This document shows positions 55,696 to 64,000 of a stretch of DNA of 64,000 nt, piece by piece. Origin of the DNA: Bacillus sp. WMMC1349 (GTDB lineage Bacteria; Bacillota; Bacilli; Bacillales; Bacillaceae); assembly GCF_013155385.1 (NCBI RefSeq), contig NZ_JABJUQ010000007.1:2400001-2464000 (forward strand), given 5' to 3'. The notes under the pieces are model-generated. The model did not search any database. It was not told the origin of the DNA and saw nothing but the letters and a program-made list of their open reading frames with translations. The position numbers and the translations under genes are program-made. Every line of letters begins with the position of its first letter. Within the stretch, counting starts at the first letter, position 1.

Positions 55696-56964
55696 TTAAC
55701 TATTTTCTTTTATAAAAGCAATCAACTCATCAAGCAAGATTTCTTGCTGTTCCCCTGTTTTGGCATCTTTAAGTTTGATTTTTTGCTGATTTAATTCATC
55801 CTCACCTAAAATGGCAATATACTTTGCATTCATACGATCAGCCGATTTAAACTGACCTTTCATTTTTTTCTGCTCGTAATCCATTTCAGCAGAGATCCCT
55901 GCTTCTCGCAACTTATAGAGAAGGGATACTGAATAGTCTTTTGCCTGTTCTCCTAATGTGACAATATAGCAATCGATTCCTTGATCGGCAGCAATCTTGA
56001 TATCTTCAGCATCAAGTGCAGCTAGCAGACGTTCAATACTCATCGCAAAGCCGATACCAGGTGCTTTCGGTCCGCCAAATTCTTCAGTTAATCCGTCATA
56101 GCGTCCTCCTCCGGCAAGTGTTGTGATCGCACCAAAACCTTTCGCATTACTCATGATTTCAAAAGCGGTATGGTTGTAATAATCAAGTCCTCTTACAAGA
56201 TTCGGATCGATTTCAAACGGTATTCCAATATCTGTTAAATATTGCTGAACTTTTGCAAAGTACGCTTTAGACTCATCATTTAAATAATCAAGAATAGATG
56301 GGGCGGACTTCAGCAACTCATGATCTCGGTCCTGTTTACAGTCCAAAATCCTTAGCGGGTTTTGCTTTAGACGTTTTTGACAGTCACCACAAAACTCACC
56401 AATTCGCCCTTCAAAGTGATTGATTAATGCCTCTCTGTGAGCATGCCGACTTGTTTTATCACCAAGACTATTTATGACAAGTTTCAAATTCTTCAACCCG
56501 GCTTTCCGGTAGACGCTCATGGCTAGTGCCATCACTTCCGCATCAATTGCCGGATCACTAGAGCCGATCGCTTCAATCCCGAATTGATAAAACTGACGGT
56601 AGCGTCCGTTCTGCGGCCGTTCATAACGGAACATTGGACCGATATAGTAGAGCTTTGTCGGCTGAATTGGATTTGCAAACAGTTTATTTTCAACAAACGA
56701 ACGGACTGCAGGAGCTGTACCCTCAGGACGAAGGGTTAGGCTTCTGTTCTTTTTATCCGCAAATGTATACATCTCTTTTTGGACGATATCAGTCGATTCT
56801 CCTACACCTCGCGAGAATAATTCTGTATGTTCAAAAATCGGTGTCCTCATTTCTTTATATTGGTGCGTATGGCAAATTCCTCTTACAATTTCTTCAATAT
56901 ACTGCCAACGCTCTGACTCTCCAGGAAGAATATCCTGCGTTCCCCTTGGTATTATAAACTCCAT
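55696..56964 (-). CDS. hisS: HisS, histidyl-tRNA synthetase
   Basis: 422 aa. It starts MEFIIPRGTQDILPGESERW; RTPIFEHTELFSRGVGESTD (motif 1), TLRPEGTAPAVRSFVE, YIGPMFRYERPQNGRYRQFY (motif 2), RGLDYYNHTAFEIMS and TLAGGGRYDGLTEEFGGP with the histidine-A motifs, and GFAMSIERLLAAL (motif 3); an anticodon-binding domain closes the protein. The T-box leader lies upstream. Confidence 0.97.
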   Translation of the reverse strand: MEFIIPRGTQDILPGESERWQYIEEIVRGICHTHQYKEMRTPIFEHTELFSRGVGESTDIVQKEMYTFADKKNRSLTLRPEGTAPAVRSFVENKLFANPIQPTKLYYIGPMFRYERPQNGRYRQFYQFGIEAIGSSDPAIDAEVMALAMSVYRKAGLKNLKLVINSLGDKTSRHAHREALINHFEGRIGEFCGDCQKRLKQNPLRILDCKQDRDHELLKSAPSILDYLNDESKAYFAKVQQYLTDIGIPFEIDPNLVRGLDYYNHTAFEIMSNAKGFGAITTLAGGGRYDGLTEEFGGPKAPGIGFAMSIERLLAALDAEDIKIAADQGIDCYIVTLGEQAKDYSVSLLYKLREAGISAEMDYEQKKMKGQFKSADRMNAKYIAILGEDELNQQKIKLKDAKTGEQQEILLDELIAFIKENS

Positions 56965-56999
56965 TTTATAGCCTCCTCATCAGTTACATATCTATATAA

Positions 57000-57290
57000 T
57001 AAAAAAACCCTCGATCCTACTATAAAATAAATAGTAGGGACGAGAGTATACCCGTGGTGCCACCCTAGTTGGAACTTAACAGTTCCCACTTTCAATCCTT
57101 TAACGCAGGTTCACGTCCTCCGCCTATGTACTGTGCTCATGGACAGCTTTCAGCGGGAAACCTTCGGAGTGTTCATTCGCGTAAAATACCGTGCAGACCG
57201 CTTTCAGCCTAAGGCGGTTCCTCTCTTCCCACGTACTCTTACCTACTATGCTCCATCAACAGTTCATTTAAATATGTATACTAATTTATA
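57000..57290 (-). promoter_or_regulatory. T-box leader of hisS-aspS
   Basis: Minus-strand T-box core TAGGGTGGCACCACGGGT (57067-57050). It is followed by a terminator (TCTCGTCCCTACTAT against ATAGTAGGATCGAGGG, then TTTTTTT, 57001-57048). About 200 nt of stem I region precede it. Responds to uncharged tRNA, here expected to be tRNA-His; the specifier codon was not assigned. Confidence 0.9.
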
Positions 57291-57293
57291 TAA

Positions 57294-57322
57294 TAATACG
57301 AGGTTACCATATTGATGTCAAC
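57294..57322 (-). promoter_or_regulatory. sigmaA promoter of hisS-aspS
   Basis: TTGACA (57322-57317), 17 bp, TATTAT (57299-57294) on the minus strand. Confidence 0.85.
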
Positions 57323-57326
57323 CCTG

Positions 57327-57488
57327 TTAGCGTTTCTTTTTATTTTTCATCACCTCTTTTAATGTCATTCCCAATTCTGGCGCAGTCTCTTCTAAAAAGC
57401 CAGCACTTTCAGGATCATTATGATCTTTCATCTGTAAATTCCCTTCTTGTTCATGGATCGCTTTACCCATCTGATGATTATATCTCAA
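57327..57488 (-). CDS. yrzK: YrzK, small conserved protein
   Basis: 53 aa from TTG 57488 behind AAAGGGG at 8 bases; a longer reading to 57533 has no site. The product begins MRYNHQMGKAIHEQEGNLQM, then KDHNDPESAGFLEETAPELG and a basic end EVMKNKKKR. Soluble and charged. The position between yrvJ and hisS and the KDHNDPESAG core fit YrzK. Function unknown. Confidence 0.72.
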   Translation of the reverse strand: MRYNHQMGKAIHEQEGNLQMKDHNDPESAGFLEETAPELGMTLKEVMKNKKKR

Positions 57489-57608
57489 TGTAACTACCCC
57501 TTTTTTTCTATAGTATGAACAAACCATTTTCATTTTATTTAAAAAAAGGCAAGGAAAAAAAGATCCTGGACAAGAAGTATGTAATCCACCTGAAAGGAGT
57601 GATAAAAA

Positions 57609-58910
57609 ATTCGTTTTGAAAAAAGCTCAAGCTTCATATTATCGCTAGTGTTAATCACTCAAGTTTCATTTTTCACTCAACTTGAAACAGCTTCGGCAAA
57701 AACTGAGGAAGCAGTCATGGCTCATAATAAAGTCAATGTCAGAAGTGCACCAAAACTAGATAGCGAAATCATAAGTGTTATCAGTGAAAATGACAGCTAT
57801 CCGATATTGGAGCAAAAAAGCAACTGGATTCAAGTCAAATTAAACGATGGACAAACAGGCTGGGTGATGTCAAAGCTAATGGAGAAATCAGAAGAAGCTG
57901 ATTCTGATGATAACAGGATGACAACATCTGATTCAGTTTTAAAAGACAAACGAGTAGGTACAGTCGGCGTTTCCACCCTTAATGTCAGAAGCTCTGCTTC
58001 CCAGCGGGCCCCCATTATTGCAACCTTAAAACGACATCACAACATAACCATTACAAACGAAAGAAACGGTTGGTATGAAATTGATTTTAATGGACAAACA
58101 GGCTGGGTTGGAAGCCAATACATCATCTTCAAAAACAGTGGTCCAGAATCAACACAAAAGACCATTATTATTCATGGTGATACCAATATCAGAAGTGAGC
58201 CAACAACCACCTCTCTCATTGTCAAGCACGCTAAAAATGGTGAAGTATATCCTATTTCCGCTACAAAAGGTGATTGGTATGAAATCACCTTGGCAAACGG
58301 AACAACAGCATATGTGGCAAATTGGGTTGTCCAGACGTCTAATCAAGATCGTATAAATATAGATAGCGGTTCTGTTCAACATAAAACGATTGTTATCGAT
58401 GCAGGACACGGAGGATATGACAGCGGGACCATTGGAACGCAAGGCACTCTTGAAAAAAACTTGACACTTAATACAGCCAAGCTTTTGGAGAAAAAATTGA
58501 AAGACGCTGGAGCCAATGTGTACATGACCCGTGATGACAATTTTTTTGTGAGCCTTCAGTCGCGGGTAGAGATCTCTCATCAATGGAATGCAGATGCTTT
58601 TATCAGCATTCATTTCGATAGTTTCACTCATTCTTCCGTTCGAGGAAATACAGCCTATTATTACAGCACAGTTAAAGATCAGAAACTTGCAGCGGATATT
58701 CAATCTGAGATCGAGAAACAATCGTCACTGCCAAGCCGTGGCGTTCTGTTTGGCGATTATTTTGTTTTAAGAGAAAATAAACAACCAGCTGCTTTGTTTG
58801 AACTCGGCTATTTAAGTCATCCCCAAGAAGAAGCGATCGTCAGTACGAATGATTATCAGGAAAGAGTGACAGAGGGGATCTTAAGTGGACTCGAAGATTA
58901 TTTTAATTAA
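57609..58910 (+). CDS. yrvJ: YrvJ-like secreted N-acetylmuramoyl-L-alanine amidase; start codon unusual
   Basis: A wall amidase with three SH3b domains (KVNVRSAPKLDSEIISVIS, LNVRSSASQRAPIIATLK, TNIRSEPTTTSLIVKHAK) and a C-terminal Amidase_3 domain. The zinc ligands are His in VIDAGHGGYDSG, Glu in GTLEKNLTLN and His in FISIHFDSF; the catalytic Glu is in LFELGYLSHP. The first canonical in-frame start, GTG 57648, has no ribosome site and would cut the signal peptide. ATT at 57609 lies 9 bases after AAAGGAG and gives RFEKSSSFILSLVLITQVS then FFTQLETASA, a proper signal. Alternatively one A is missing from the A6 run after TTG 57616 (expected MKKSSSFILS). The length without the start problem, about 434 aa, is normal. 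Confidence 0.8.
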   Translation: MRFEKSSSFILSLVLITQVSFFTQLETASAKTEEAVMAHNKVNVRSAPKLDSEIISVISENDSYPILEQKSNWIQVKLNDGQTGWVMSKLMEKSEEADSDDNRMTTSDSVLKDKRVGTVGVSTLNVRSSASQRAPIIATLKRHHNITITNERNGWYEIDFNGQTGWVGSQYIIFKNSGPESTQKTIIIHGDTNIRSEPTTTSLIVKHAKNGEVYPISATKGDWYEITLANGTTAYVANWVVQTSNQDRINIDSGSVQHKTIVIDAGHGGYDSGTIGTQGTLEKNLTLNTAKLLEKKLKDAGANVYMTRDDNFFVSLQSRVEISHQWNADAFISIHFDSFTHSSVRGNTAYYYSTVKDQKLAADIQSEIEKQSSLPSRGVLFGDYFVLRENKQPAALFELGYLSHPQEEAIVSTNDYQERVTEGILSGLEDYFN

Positions 58911-58915
58911 ATAAA

Positions 58916-58945
58916 GCAGGGAAACCATTGTATAGTTTCCCTGCT
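58916..58945. terminator. Convergent terminator, yrvJ / TcaA-like gene
   Basis: GCAGGGAAAC, loop, GTTTCCCTGC: a 10-bp stem. On the minus strand TTTATTTAATT follows, so it mainly serves the TcaA-like gene. Confidence 0.7.
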
Positions 58946-58951
58946 AGTTGA

Positions 58952-60265
58952 TCAAAAGTTTGTTTTTTCTACTTCCTTACTTGTCATATAATCATCACCA
59001 TTGGAATAATCAATCTCTTCATTTTGAATCATCCACGTTTTTTTGTTTTGATCATATTCTAATGTAATACTTTCTTCGGAGAACTTTTCCTCCATTTCTG
59101 TATCGATATACTCATAAACTTCCCTACTTTTTTCATGAAATTCAACTGGAATATGAATCAACTGACTTCCACCGCTTCCATTTTCATATTTTGCAGCTGA
59201 AAAGTCTATCCTTGTCCCAAGTGCTTTCCCTTCAAAATATTTTTTTGAGTCATAGTCATTTATCGTTTCAGTATACGATTTTTTTAAGTTTTCAGATACG
59301 TTTTTCAATTTTTTTATGTCTTTTGATGACTTGGCAGAGATTCTATTTTTGGCAAAATCATTTATTGCTGTTTTTATGTTATCCTTTACATCATGATTCA
59401 CTATTGGGTCAGGCGTTAAATCATAGCCTTTATAACTTTCGGTTGAACCAATTTTAACCAATTCACTTTTCCCTTCCCCCCAAGGGAACTCTACCGCACC
59501 TTGTAAAGTTATACCATCTTTTACAGGTCCGAAAGAAGTCGTTTCTTTTATCTGTGTTCCTGTTTTTTTCCCATTCACTAATAACTCGGTGTTAGGAATT
59601 GAAGATGAAACGTTTACAGTATGACCAGAAAAATTCAGACTAACTGTGTCCTCAAAATCGTCAAGATCGAATAAAGTCACTTCACTTTCATCACTTACTG
59701 AGGTATATTCAAATTTCTTTTTTCCTTCTGCTTTATAGACACCAGGACCATATAAACCTAATACTTTGGAACTTTTATTGTTCATATCAATTTTTTTACC
59801 ATTAAAAATAACAGAAGCCCCTTTTTCGGCATGAACTTCTACTTTAAATCCCCTAGCTTTAATCGCATATTTATCTCCAAAAAGACCTTTTTCTTTTGCA
59901 ATGTAAAATGGACCGACATTAGAAATGCTGTCACCTGGATACATTTGCGAAAACATATTTGATGCTTTGCCATCTGACTCATAATAACTGGCTTGTGCAT
60001 TCAAAAGTTTCAGCAAATCGTCAAAATGATGATTGTCCTTTTTTAAGTATGTAATGATACTTTGAGCATCCTTTTCATCCCAATGTATATCATCGTTTTC
60101 AAGCTCAACTAGCTCCACGAGACCTTGAGCATCATTGCTTTGAACTTTTTCCTGAAATTCCTTTGCTAAATTAGATGGCGAAGCTGAACGCCCAAAAATT
60201 AAAAATAAAATGACACTTAATGCTAGAATAAAACCGCCAATATAAATCCATTGTTTCTTTTTCAC
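58952..60265 (-). CDS. TcaA/YvbJ-like membrane-anchored extracellular protein
   Basis: 437 aa from GTG 60265 (GAGGAGG at 6 bases). A short basic start KKKQWIYIGG and one helix (GFILALSVILFLIFG) place the rest outside. The following domains look like those of TcaA family proteins: a helical LAKEFQEKVQSNDAQGLVEL part, two beta-rich repeats (VHAEKGASVIFNGKKIDMN and VNVSSSIPNTELLVNGKKTG), and an NTF2-like C-terminal domain with ESITLEYDQNKKTWMI. The zinc ribbon seen at the N-terminus of many relatives is missing. TcaA influences cell-wall antibiotic susceptibility in staphylococci; the role here is unknown. From memory it is not present at this place in B. subtilis. Confidence 0.7.
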   Translation of the reverse strand: MKKKQWIYIGGFILALSVILFLIFGRSASPSNLAKEFQEKVQSNDAQGLVELVELENDDIHWDEKDAQSIITYLKKDNHHFDDLLKLLNAQASYYESDGKASNMFSQMYPGDSISNVGPFYIAKEKGLFGDKYAIKARGFKVEVHAEKGASVIFNGKKIDMNNKSSKVLGLYGPGVYKAEGKKKFEYTSVSDESEVTLFDLDDFEDTVSLNFSGHTVNVSSSIPNTELLVNGKKTGTQIKETTSFGPVKDGITLQGAVEFPWGEGKSELVKIGSTESYKGYDLTPDPIVNHDVKDNIKTAINDFAKNRISAKSSKDIKKLKNVSENLKKSYTETINDYDSKKYFEGKALGTRIDFSAAKYENGSGGSQLIHIPVEFHEKSREVYEYIDTEMEEKFSEESITLEYDQNKKTWMIQNEEIDYSNGDDYMTSKEVEKTNF

Positions 60266-60424
60266 AAAATTCCTCCTCAAAGATTATCAAAAAATCATTT
60301 AAAAAATTATTATACATGAAAAAAATTGCTACAGCTCCCAATCATTTATCTAAGGCAAAGTTTCCATAGATAACATTAGAAAACTTCAGCAATCACATAG
60401 TTACTATTGCGTAGAGAAATCCCC

Positions 60425-60868
60425 CTAAACTTTTGAATCCATAATCAATGTAACGGGTCCGGAGTTTGTTAATTTGACTTCCATCATTTCTCCAAATCTG
60501 CCTGTCTCAACAGACACTCCTTTTTCACGGAGAAGTCTGTTCCATTCCTCATATAATTGCAACGCCACATCGGGTTTGGCGGCTTTTGTAAAGTTAGGCC
60601 GCCTCCCCTTTTTCGTTTCACCGTATAATGTAAATTGTGATACTGATAATACCGAACCGCTCACATCCAACAGGGAAAGATTCATTTTCGCAGCTTCGTC
60701 CTCAAAGATACGCAGATTGACGAGCTTCTCTGCTAAATAGACGGCATCCTCACTCGTATCTTCATGAGTCACCCCAACAAGCACCATCAGACCGAGACCG
60801 ATTTTACCAACGATCTCACCGCTTACTGATACACTTGCATCTGTGACTCGCTGAACAACTAATTTCAT
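60425..60868 (-). CDS. dtd: Dtd, D-aminoacyl-tRNA deacylase
   Basis: 147 aa. [20 protein letters not shown] start, [40 protein letters not shown] (SQxT active-site strand) and the C-terminal [13 protein letters not shown] (NxGPVT motif). It removes D-amino acids from mischarged tRNA. It starts 12 bp after relA and is co-transcribed with it. Confidence 0.95.
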   Translation of the reverse strand: MKLVVQRVTDASVSVSGEIVGKIGLGLMVLVGVTHEDTSEDAVYLAEKLVNLRIFEDEAAKMNLSLLDVSGSVLSVSQFTLYGETKKGRRPNFTKAAKPDVALQLYEEWNRLLREKGVSVETGRFGEMMEVKLTNSGPVTLIMDSKV

Positions 60869-60880
60869 GACGGCTCCCTC

Positions 60881-63082
60881 CTAGTTCATCACCCTGCGTA
60901 CTGAATAAATATCTCTGATCTGTTTAATCCGTTCGACAACTTTATGCAAATGATTGATATTTTGTATAAAAATCGCCATATGAATCGTTGCCACTTTATT
61001 GCGGTCAGACTTGCCCGAAACAGATGAAATATTCGTTTTCGTTTCATTGACGGCTTGGAGTACTTCATTTAACAGGCCTCGTCTGTCATAGCCTAATATT
61101 TCAATTTCAACATTGTATTCTTTTCTCCGCTGTGTTTGTGGCTCATGTTCCCATTCTACTGGAATAAGACGGTCAAGCGCTTCATTTGTCAAAACATTCG
61201 TGCAATCTTCGCGGTGTACAGATACACCTCTCCCCTTCGTAATAAAGCCGACGATCGGATCACCAGGAACAGGGTTACAACACTTAGACAGACGGATTAA
61301 TAGGTTGTCCACACCTTTAACACGTACACCAGCTTCACGTTTTTTTCCTTGGTACGGCTTTGTTTCAGCGGTCACTTCCTGAACGTTCTTTACTTGTTCT
61401 TCCTGATCCCGCATTTTCCGTTCTTTTTCTGTCAGACGGTTTGCGACTTGCAGCGCTGTAATTCCGTTATAACCAACAGCAGCATACATATCTTCTTCAT
61501 TTGTGAAGTTAAATTTGTCAGCTACTTTTTGCAGGTTTTCAGCTGTCAATACATTTTTTACTTCAAAGTCCAAGTTTTTAATCTCTTTTTCGATCAATTC
61601 TTTACCTTTTTCAACATTTTCTTCCCTGCGCTGTTTTTTGAAAAACTGACGAATTTTGTGCTTTGCCTGAGATGTCTGTGCAAGATTGACCCAGTCTTGA
61701 CTGGGACCGTATGAATGCTTGGAAGTCATAATTTCGACAATATCTCCGGTACGCAGCTTATAGTCGAGTGTAACCATTTTGCCGTTCACTTTCGCCCCGA
61801 TTGTTTTATTACCGATTTCTGAATGGATCCGATAAGAGAAATCGATAGGTACTGAACCGGATGGGAGCTCAATCACGTCTCCTTTTGGTGTAAAGACGAA
61901 CACCATGTCTGAAAACAAATCGATTTTAAGTGATTCCATAAACTCTTCCGCATCATTTGATTCATTTTGAAATTCTAAAATCTCGCGGAACCATGATAAT
62001 TTTTTCTCGAAGCTTGCCCCATCATTAACATTTTTACCTTCTTTATAGGCCCAGTGAGCTGCAATCCCGTACTCGGCAATTTCATGCATTTCAAACGTTC
62101 TGATCTGCACCTCGAGCGGGTCTCCTTTTGGTCCAATAACTGTCGTATGAAGCGACTGATACATGTTCGGCTTTGGCATTGCAATATAATCTTTAAATCG
62201 ACCAGGCATCGGTTTCCAGCATGTATGGATAATCCCCAGCACTGCATAACAATCCTTAATACTATTGACTAAAATTCGTACTGCAAGCAAATCATAGATT
62301 TCGTTAAACTGTTTGTTCTGCATCGCCATTTTTCGATAAATGCTATATATATGTTTAGGACGTCCAGAGAAATCTGCTTTGATGTTAACCTCTTCAACGC
62401 GATTCCTCACTTCATTGACAACTTTTTCAACGTACAATTCTCTCTCTGCCCGTTTTTTCTTCATTAGATTGACAATCCGGTAGTACTGCTGTGGATTTAA
62501 ATATCGTAAAGCGGTGTCCTCAAGCTCCCACTTAATTTTTGAAATCCCAAGGCGATGCGCGAGCGGGGCGAATATTTCCAGTGTTTCATTGGAAATTCTC
62601 CGCTGCTTTTCCTGTGGTAAATGCTTCAGTGTTCGCATATTATGAAGACGGTCTGCCAACTTAATCAAAATAACGCGGATATCTTGAGCCATTGCCACAA
62701 ACATTTTGCGATGATTTTCCGCCTGCTGCTCTTCTTGCGATTTATATTTAATTTTTCCAAGCTTTGTAACACCATCGACAAGCATCGCAACTTCTTCGTT
62801 AAATACATTTTTTAAATCATCAAGTGTTACACTCGTATCTTCCACAACATCGTGAAGAAAGCCCCCCGCAATCGTTGCTGGATCCATTTCTAGATCAACT
62901 AGAATTCCTGCTACCTGGATCGGATGGATAATGTAGGGCTCACCTGATTTGCGGTACTGTTCGCGATGCGCGTCTTCCGCGTATTGATAAGCGTCTCTTA
63001 TAAAAGCAATATGTTCATCGGAAAGGTAAGCTTTTGCCCTTTCAATGACTTGCTCAGCAGTTAATACTTGTTCGTTCGCCAT
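60881..63082 (-). CDS. relA: RelA (Rel), bifunctional (p)ppGpp synthetase/hydrolase
   Basis: 733 aa. HD hydrolase domain [20 protein letters not shown] and [17 protein letters not shown]; synthetase domain [20 protein letters not shown] then [23 protein letters not shown] domain [20 protein letters not shown]; zinc-finger-like [22 protein letters not shown] domain [20 protein letters not shown]. Both active sites look intact. The stringent-response alarmone enzyme of Firmicutes. Confidence 0.97.
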   Translation of the reverse strand: MANEQVLTAEQVIERAKAYLSDEHIAFIRDAYQYAEDAHREQYRKSGEPYIIHPIQVAGILVDLEMDPATIAGGFLHDVVEDTSVTLDDLKNVFNEEVAMLVDGVTKLGKIKYKSQEEQQAENHRKMFVAMAQDIRVILIKLADRLHNMRTLKHLPQEKQRRISNETLEIFAPLAHRLGISKIKWELEDTALRYLNPQQYYRIVNLMKKKRAERELYVEKVVNEVRNRVEEVNIKADFSGRPKHIYSIYRKMAMQNKQFNEIYDLLAVRILVNSIKDCYAVLGIIHTCWKPMPGRFKDYIAMPKPNMYQSLHTTVIGPKGDPLEVQIRTFEMHEIAEYGIAAHWAYKEGKNVNDGASFEKKLSWFREILEFQNESNDAEEFMESLKIDLFSDMVFVFTPKGDVIELPSGSVPIDFSYRIHSEIGNKTIGAKVNGKMVTLDYKLRTGDIVEIMTSKHSYGPSQDWVNLAQTSQAKHKIRQFFKKQRREENVEKGKELIEKEIKNLDFEVKNVLTAENLQKVADKFNFTNEEDMYAAVGYNGITALQVANRLTEKERKMRDQEEQVKNVQEVTAETKPYQGKKREAGVRVKGVDNLLIRLSKCCNPVPGDPIVGFITKGRGVSVHREDCTNVLTNEALDRLIPVEWEHEPQTQRRKEYNVEIEILGYDRRGLLNEVLQAVNETKTNISSVSGKSDRNKVATIHMAIFIQNINHLHKVVERIKQIRDIYSVRRVMN

Positions 63083-63204
63083 GGAATCACCTTTTTTATA
63101 TTGAAAACTGTATTGTAATTATTATCAAGAAAAATGTCACAGATGTAAAGAGAAGAAATTGAAAAGGACAAAAAAAACCGTTCTATCACATTTTTTAGAG
63201 AATA

Positions 63205-63240
63205 GGAAAAAAGCACTCGCATGTCATGAGTGCTTTTTAT
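63205..63240. terminator. Terminator between apt and relA
   Basis: AAAAGCACTC, loop, GAGTGCTTTTTT, with T runs on both strands. Confidence 0.85.
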
Positions 63241-63254
63241 AGTATAAAGTGTGT

Positions 63255-63767
63255 TTAATATTGCATCAAGGTTAACATATCATATCCGTTCAGTTTTTTT
63301 CTTCCTTCAAGATATGTCAATTCGATGAGGAAAGCGATTCCGGCAACAACACCGCCAAGCTCTTCAACTAGCTTAATCGTTGCTTCAATCGTTCCTCCGG
63401 TTGCAAGAAGGTCATCTGTAATAAGGATACGTTGCCCTGGCAATATCGCATCTTTGTGGATCGTGAGGACATCCTTTCCATATTCTAAGCCATAGTCAAC
63501 TTTTATGACTTCGCGAGGCAGTTTGCCTTCTTTACGAACTGGCGCAAACCCCACACCAAGTGCGTACGCAACCGGACAGCCAATAATAAACCCTCTTGCT
63601 TCAGGGCCGACGACAAGATCTATTTGCTTTTCTTTTGCATAGTTTACAATTTGATCTGTCGCATAGCGATAGACTTCCCCTTTATCCATCAGTGTTGTAA
63701 TATCTTTAAATTGTACGCCTTCCCTTGGATAATCCGGTACAATTGTTACATACTTCTTTAAATCCAT
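63255..63767 (-). CDS. apt: Apt, adenine phosphoribosyltransferase
   Basis: 170 aa, the normal Apt length. [20 protein letters not shown] and KDITTLM at the start, [39 protein letters not shown], and the PRPP-binding loop [20 protein letters not shown] near 120. It salvages adenine to AMP. It follows recJ by 17 bp. Confidence 0.96.
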   Translation of the reverse strand: MDLKKYVTIVPDYPREGVQFKDITTLMDKGEVYRYATDQIVNYAKEKQIDLVVGPEARGFIIGCPVAYALGVGFAPVRKEGKLPREVIKVDYGLEYGKDVLTIHKDAILPGQRILITDDLLATGGTIEATIKLVEELGGVVAGIAFLIELTYLEGRKKLNGYDMLTLMQY

Positions 63768-63784
63768 CTGTTTTCATGTCCTCC

Positions 63785-64000
63785 TCATACTTTCATAAGC
63801 ATTATCTGCTGATCCAGCCACTGTTTAAGCTCGTCTACTGAAGAATATCCGAGCTTTTGATCCACTTCAATTAAGCGCTGTTTTTCCTGATAGGTTGTTG
63901 AATCTGTTAAATCCCGTTTTTCGGGTTGATAAGTAACAGTTAAAACACCATTCTCTATTGTAACAAAACCGAGCTCAAAAAACACCTTTGTCATAAAATC
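63785..64000 (-). CDS. recJ: RecJ single-strand-specific exonuclease, C-terminal end only
   Basis: Only the last 71 codons are inside the window; the frame stays open to the right edge (DFMTKVFFELGFVTIENG). VFFELGFVTIENGVLTVTYQ, PEKRDLTDSTTYQEKQRLIE and LKQWLDQQIMLMK match the C-terminal extension of Bacillus RecJ, and the order recJ-apt-relA is that of B. subtilis. The catalytic DHH/DHHA1 domains lie outside, so the call rests on the tail and context. Confidence 0.82.
   Translation of the reverse strand, partial: DFMTKVFFELGFVTIENGVLTVTYQPEKRDLTDSTTYQEKQRLIEVDQKLGYSSVDELKQWLDQQIMLMKV

Noticed and set aside
58149-58721. 190-codon minus-strand ORF
   Set aside because: Antisense shadow of the yrvJ amidase region.

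Overview
The window is a chromosomal segment of a Bacillus of the B. subtilis / B. pumilus kind. From memory of B. subtilis, most of the right-hand 50 kb follows its yrh-yrr-yrv order: cypB-bscR, yrhC-mccB-mccA-mtnN-yrrT, yrzA, yrrS-pbpI, greA, udk, trhP2-trhP1-trmR, mltG, yrzB-yrrK-yrzL-alaS, yrrI, yrzQ-yrzR-yrrD-recD2, yrrB, mnmA-iscS-cymR, rarA, tcdA, 6S RNA, aspS-hisS, yrzK, yrvJ, dtd-relA, apt, recJ. Nearly all of it is on the minus strand. Strong AGGAGG-type ribosome sites, frequent TTG/GTG starts, T-box leaders and sigmaA promoters fit this placement. The species cannot be fixed from the sequence alone.

Left end (1-16 kb, accessory): the 5' part of a kdp potassium-pump operon (29-aa membrane ORF, kdpF, partial kdpA) sits behind a c-di-AMP (ydaO-type) riboswitch. 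Next come a peptidase E gene broken by an in-frame amber codon, a decayed patch with two frameshifted secreted-protein relics and a TnpB remnant, a stand-alone HemD-like gene, a bicupin dioxygenase gene, a self-sufficient CYP102 P450-reductase with its TetR repressor and perfect 20-bp palindromic operator, and a large secreted subtilase. A run of very small genes follows (YjcZ-like, YrzI-like and three unrecognised peptides).

Middle (16-33 kb): sulfur-amino-acid recycling (yrrT, mtnN, mccA, mccB), a sporulation-type PBP, transcription and nucleotide genes, the tRNA U34 hydroxylation/methoxylation set, MltG, and alaS with its T-box.

Island (33.5-43.8 kb): a manno-oligosaccharide / galactomannan-like module stands where B. 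subtilis, from memory, carries glnQHMP. It contains a ROK sugar kinase, an AXE1 deacetylase, a GH113-like mannanase, a GH36 alpha-galactosidase, an ABC importer without its own ATPase, and a LacI regulator. Three promoter regions share an ATCGAT-centred operator, suggesting a closed regulon. A 186-bp MITE-like repeat sits inside the transporter operon.

Right end (44-64 kb): conserved tRNA thiolation, Fe-S, repair and stringent-response genes. The least explained element is the ~210-nt cymR leader, which has mutually exclusive helices and a terminator just before the cymR ribosome site. A second nonsense-broken gene follows tcdA, yrvJ lacks a canonical start codon in its signal-peptide frame, and a TcaA-like gene lies between yrvJ and dtd.
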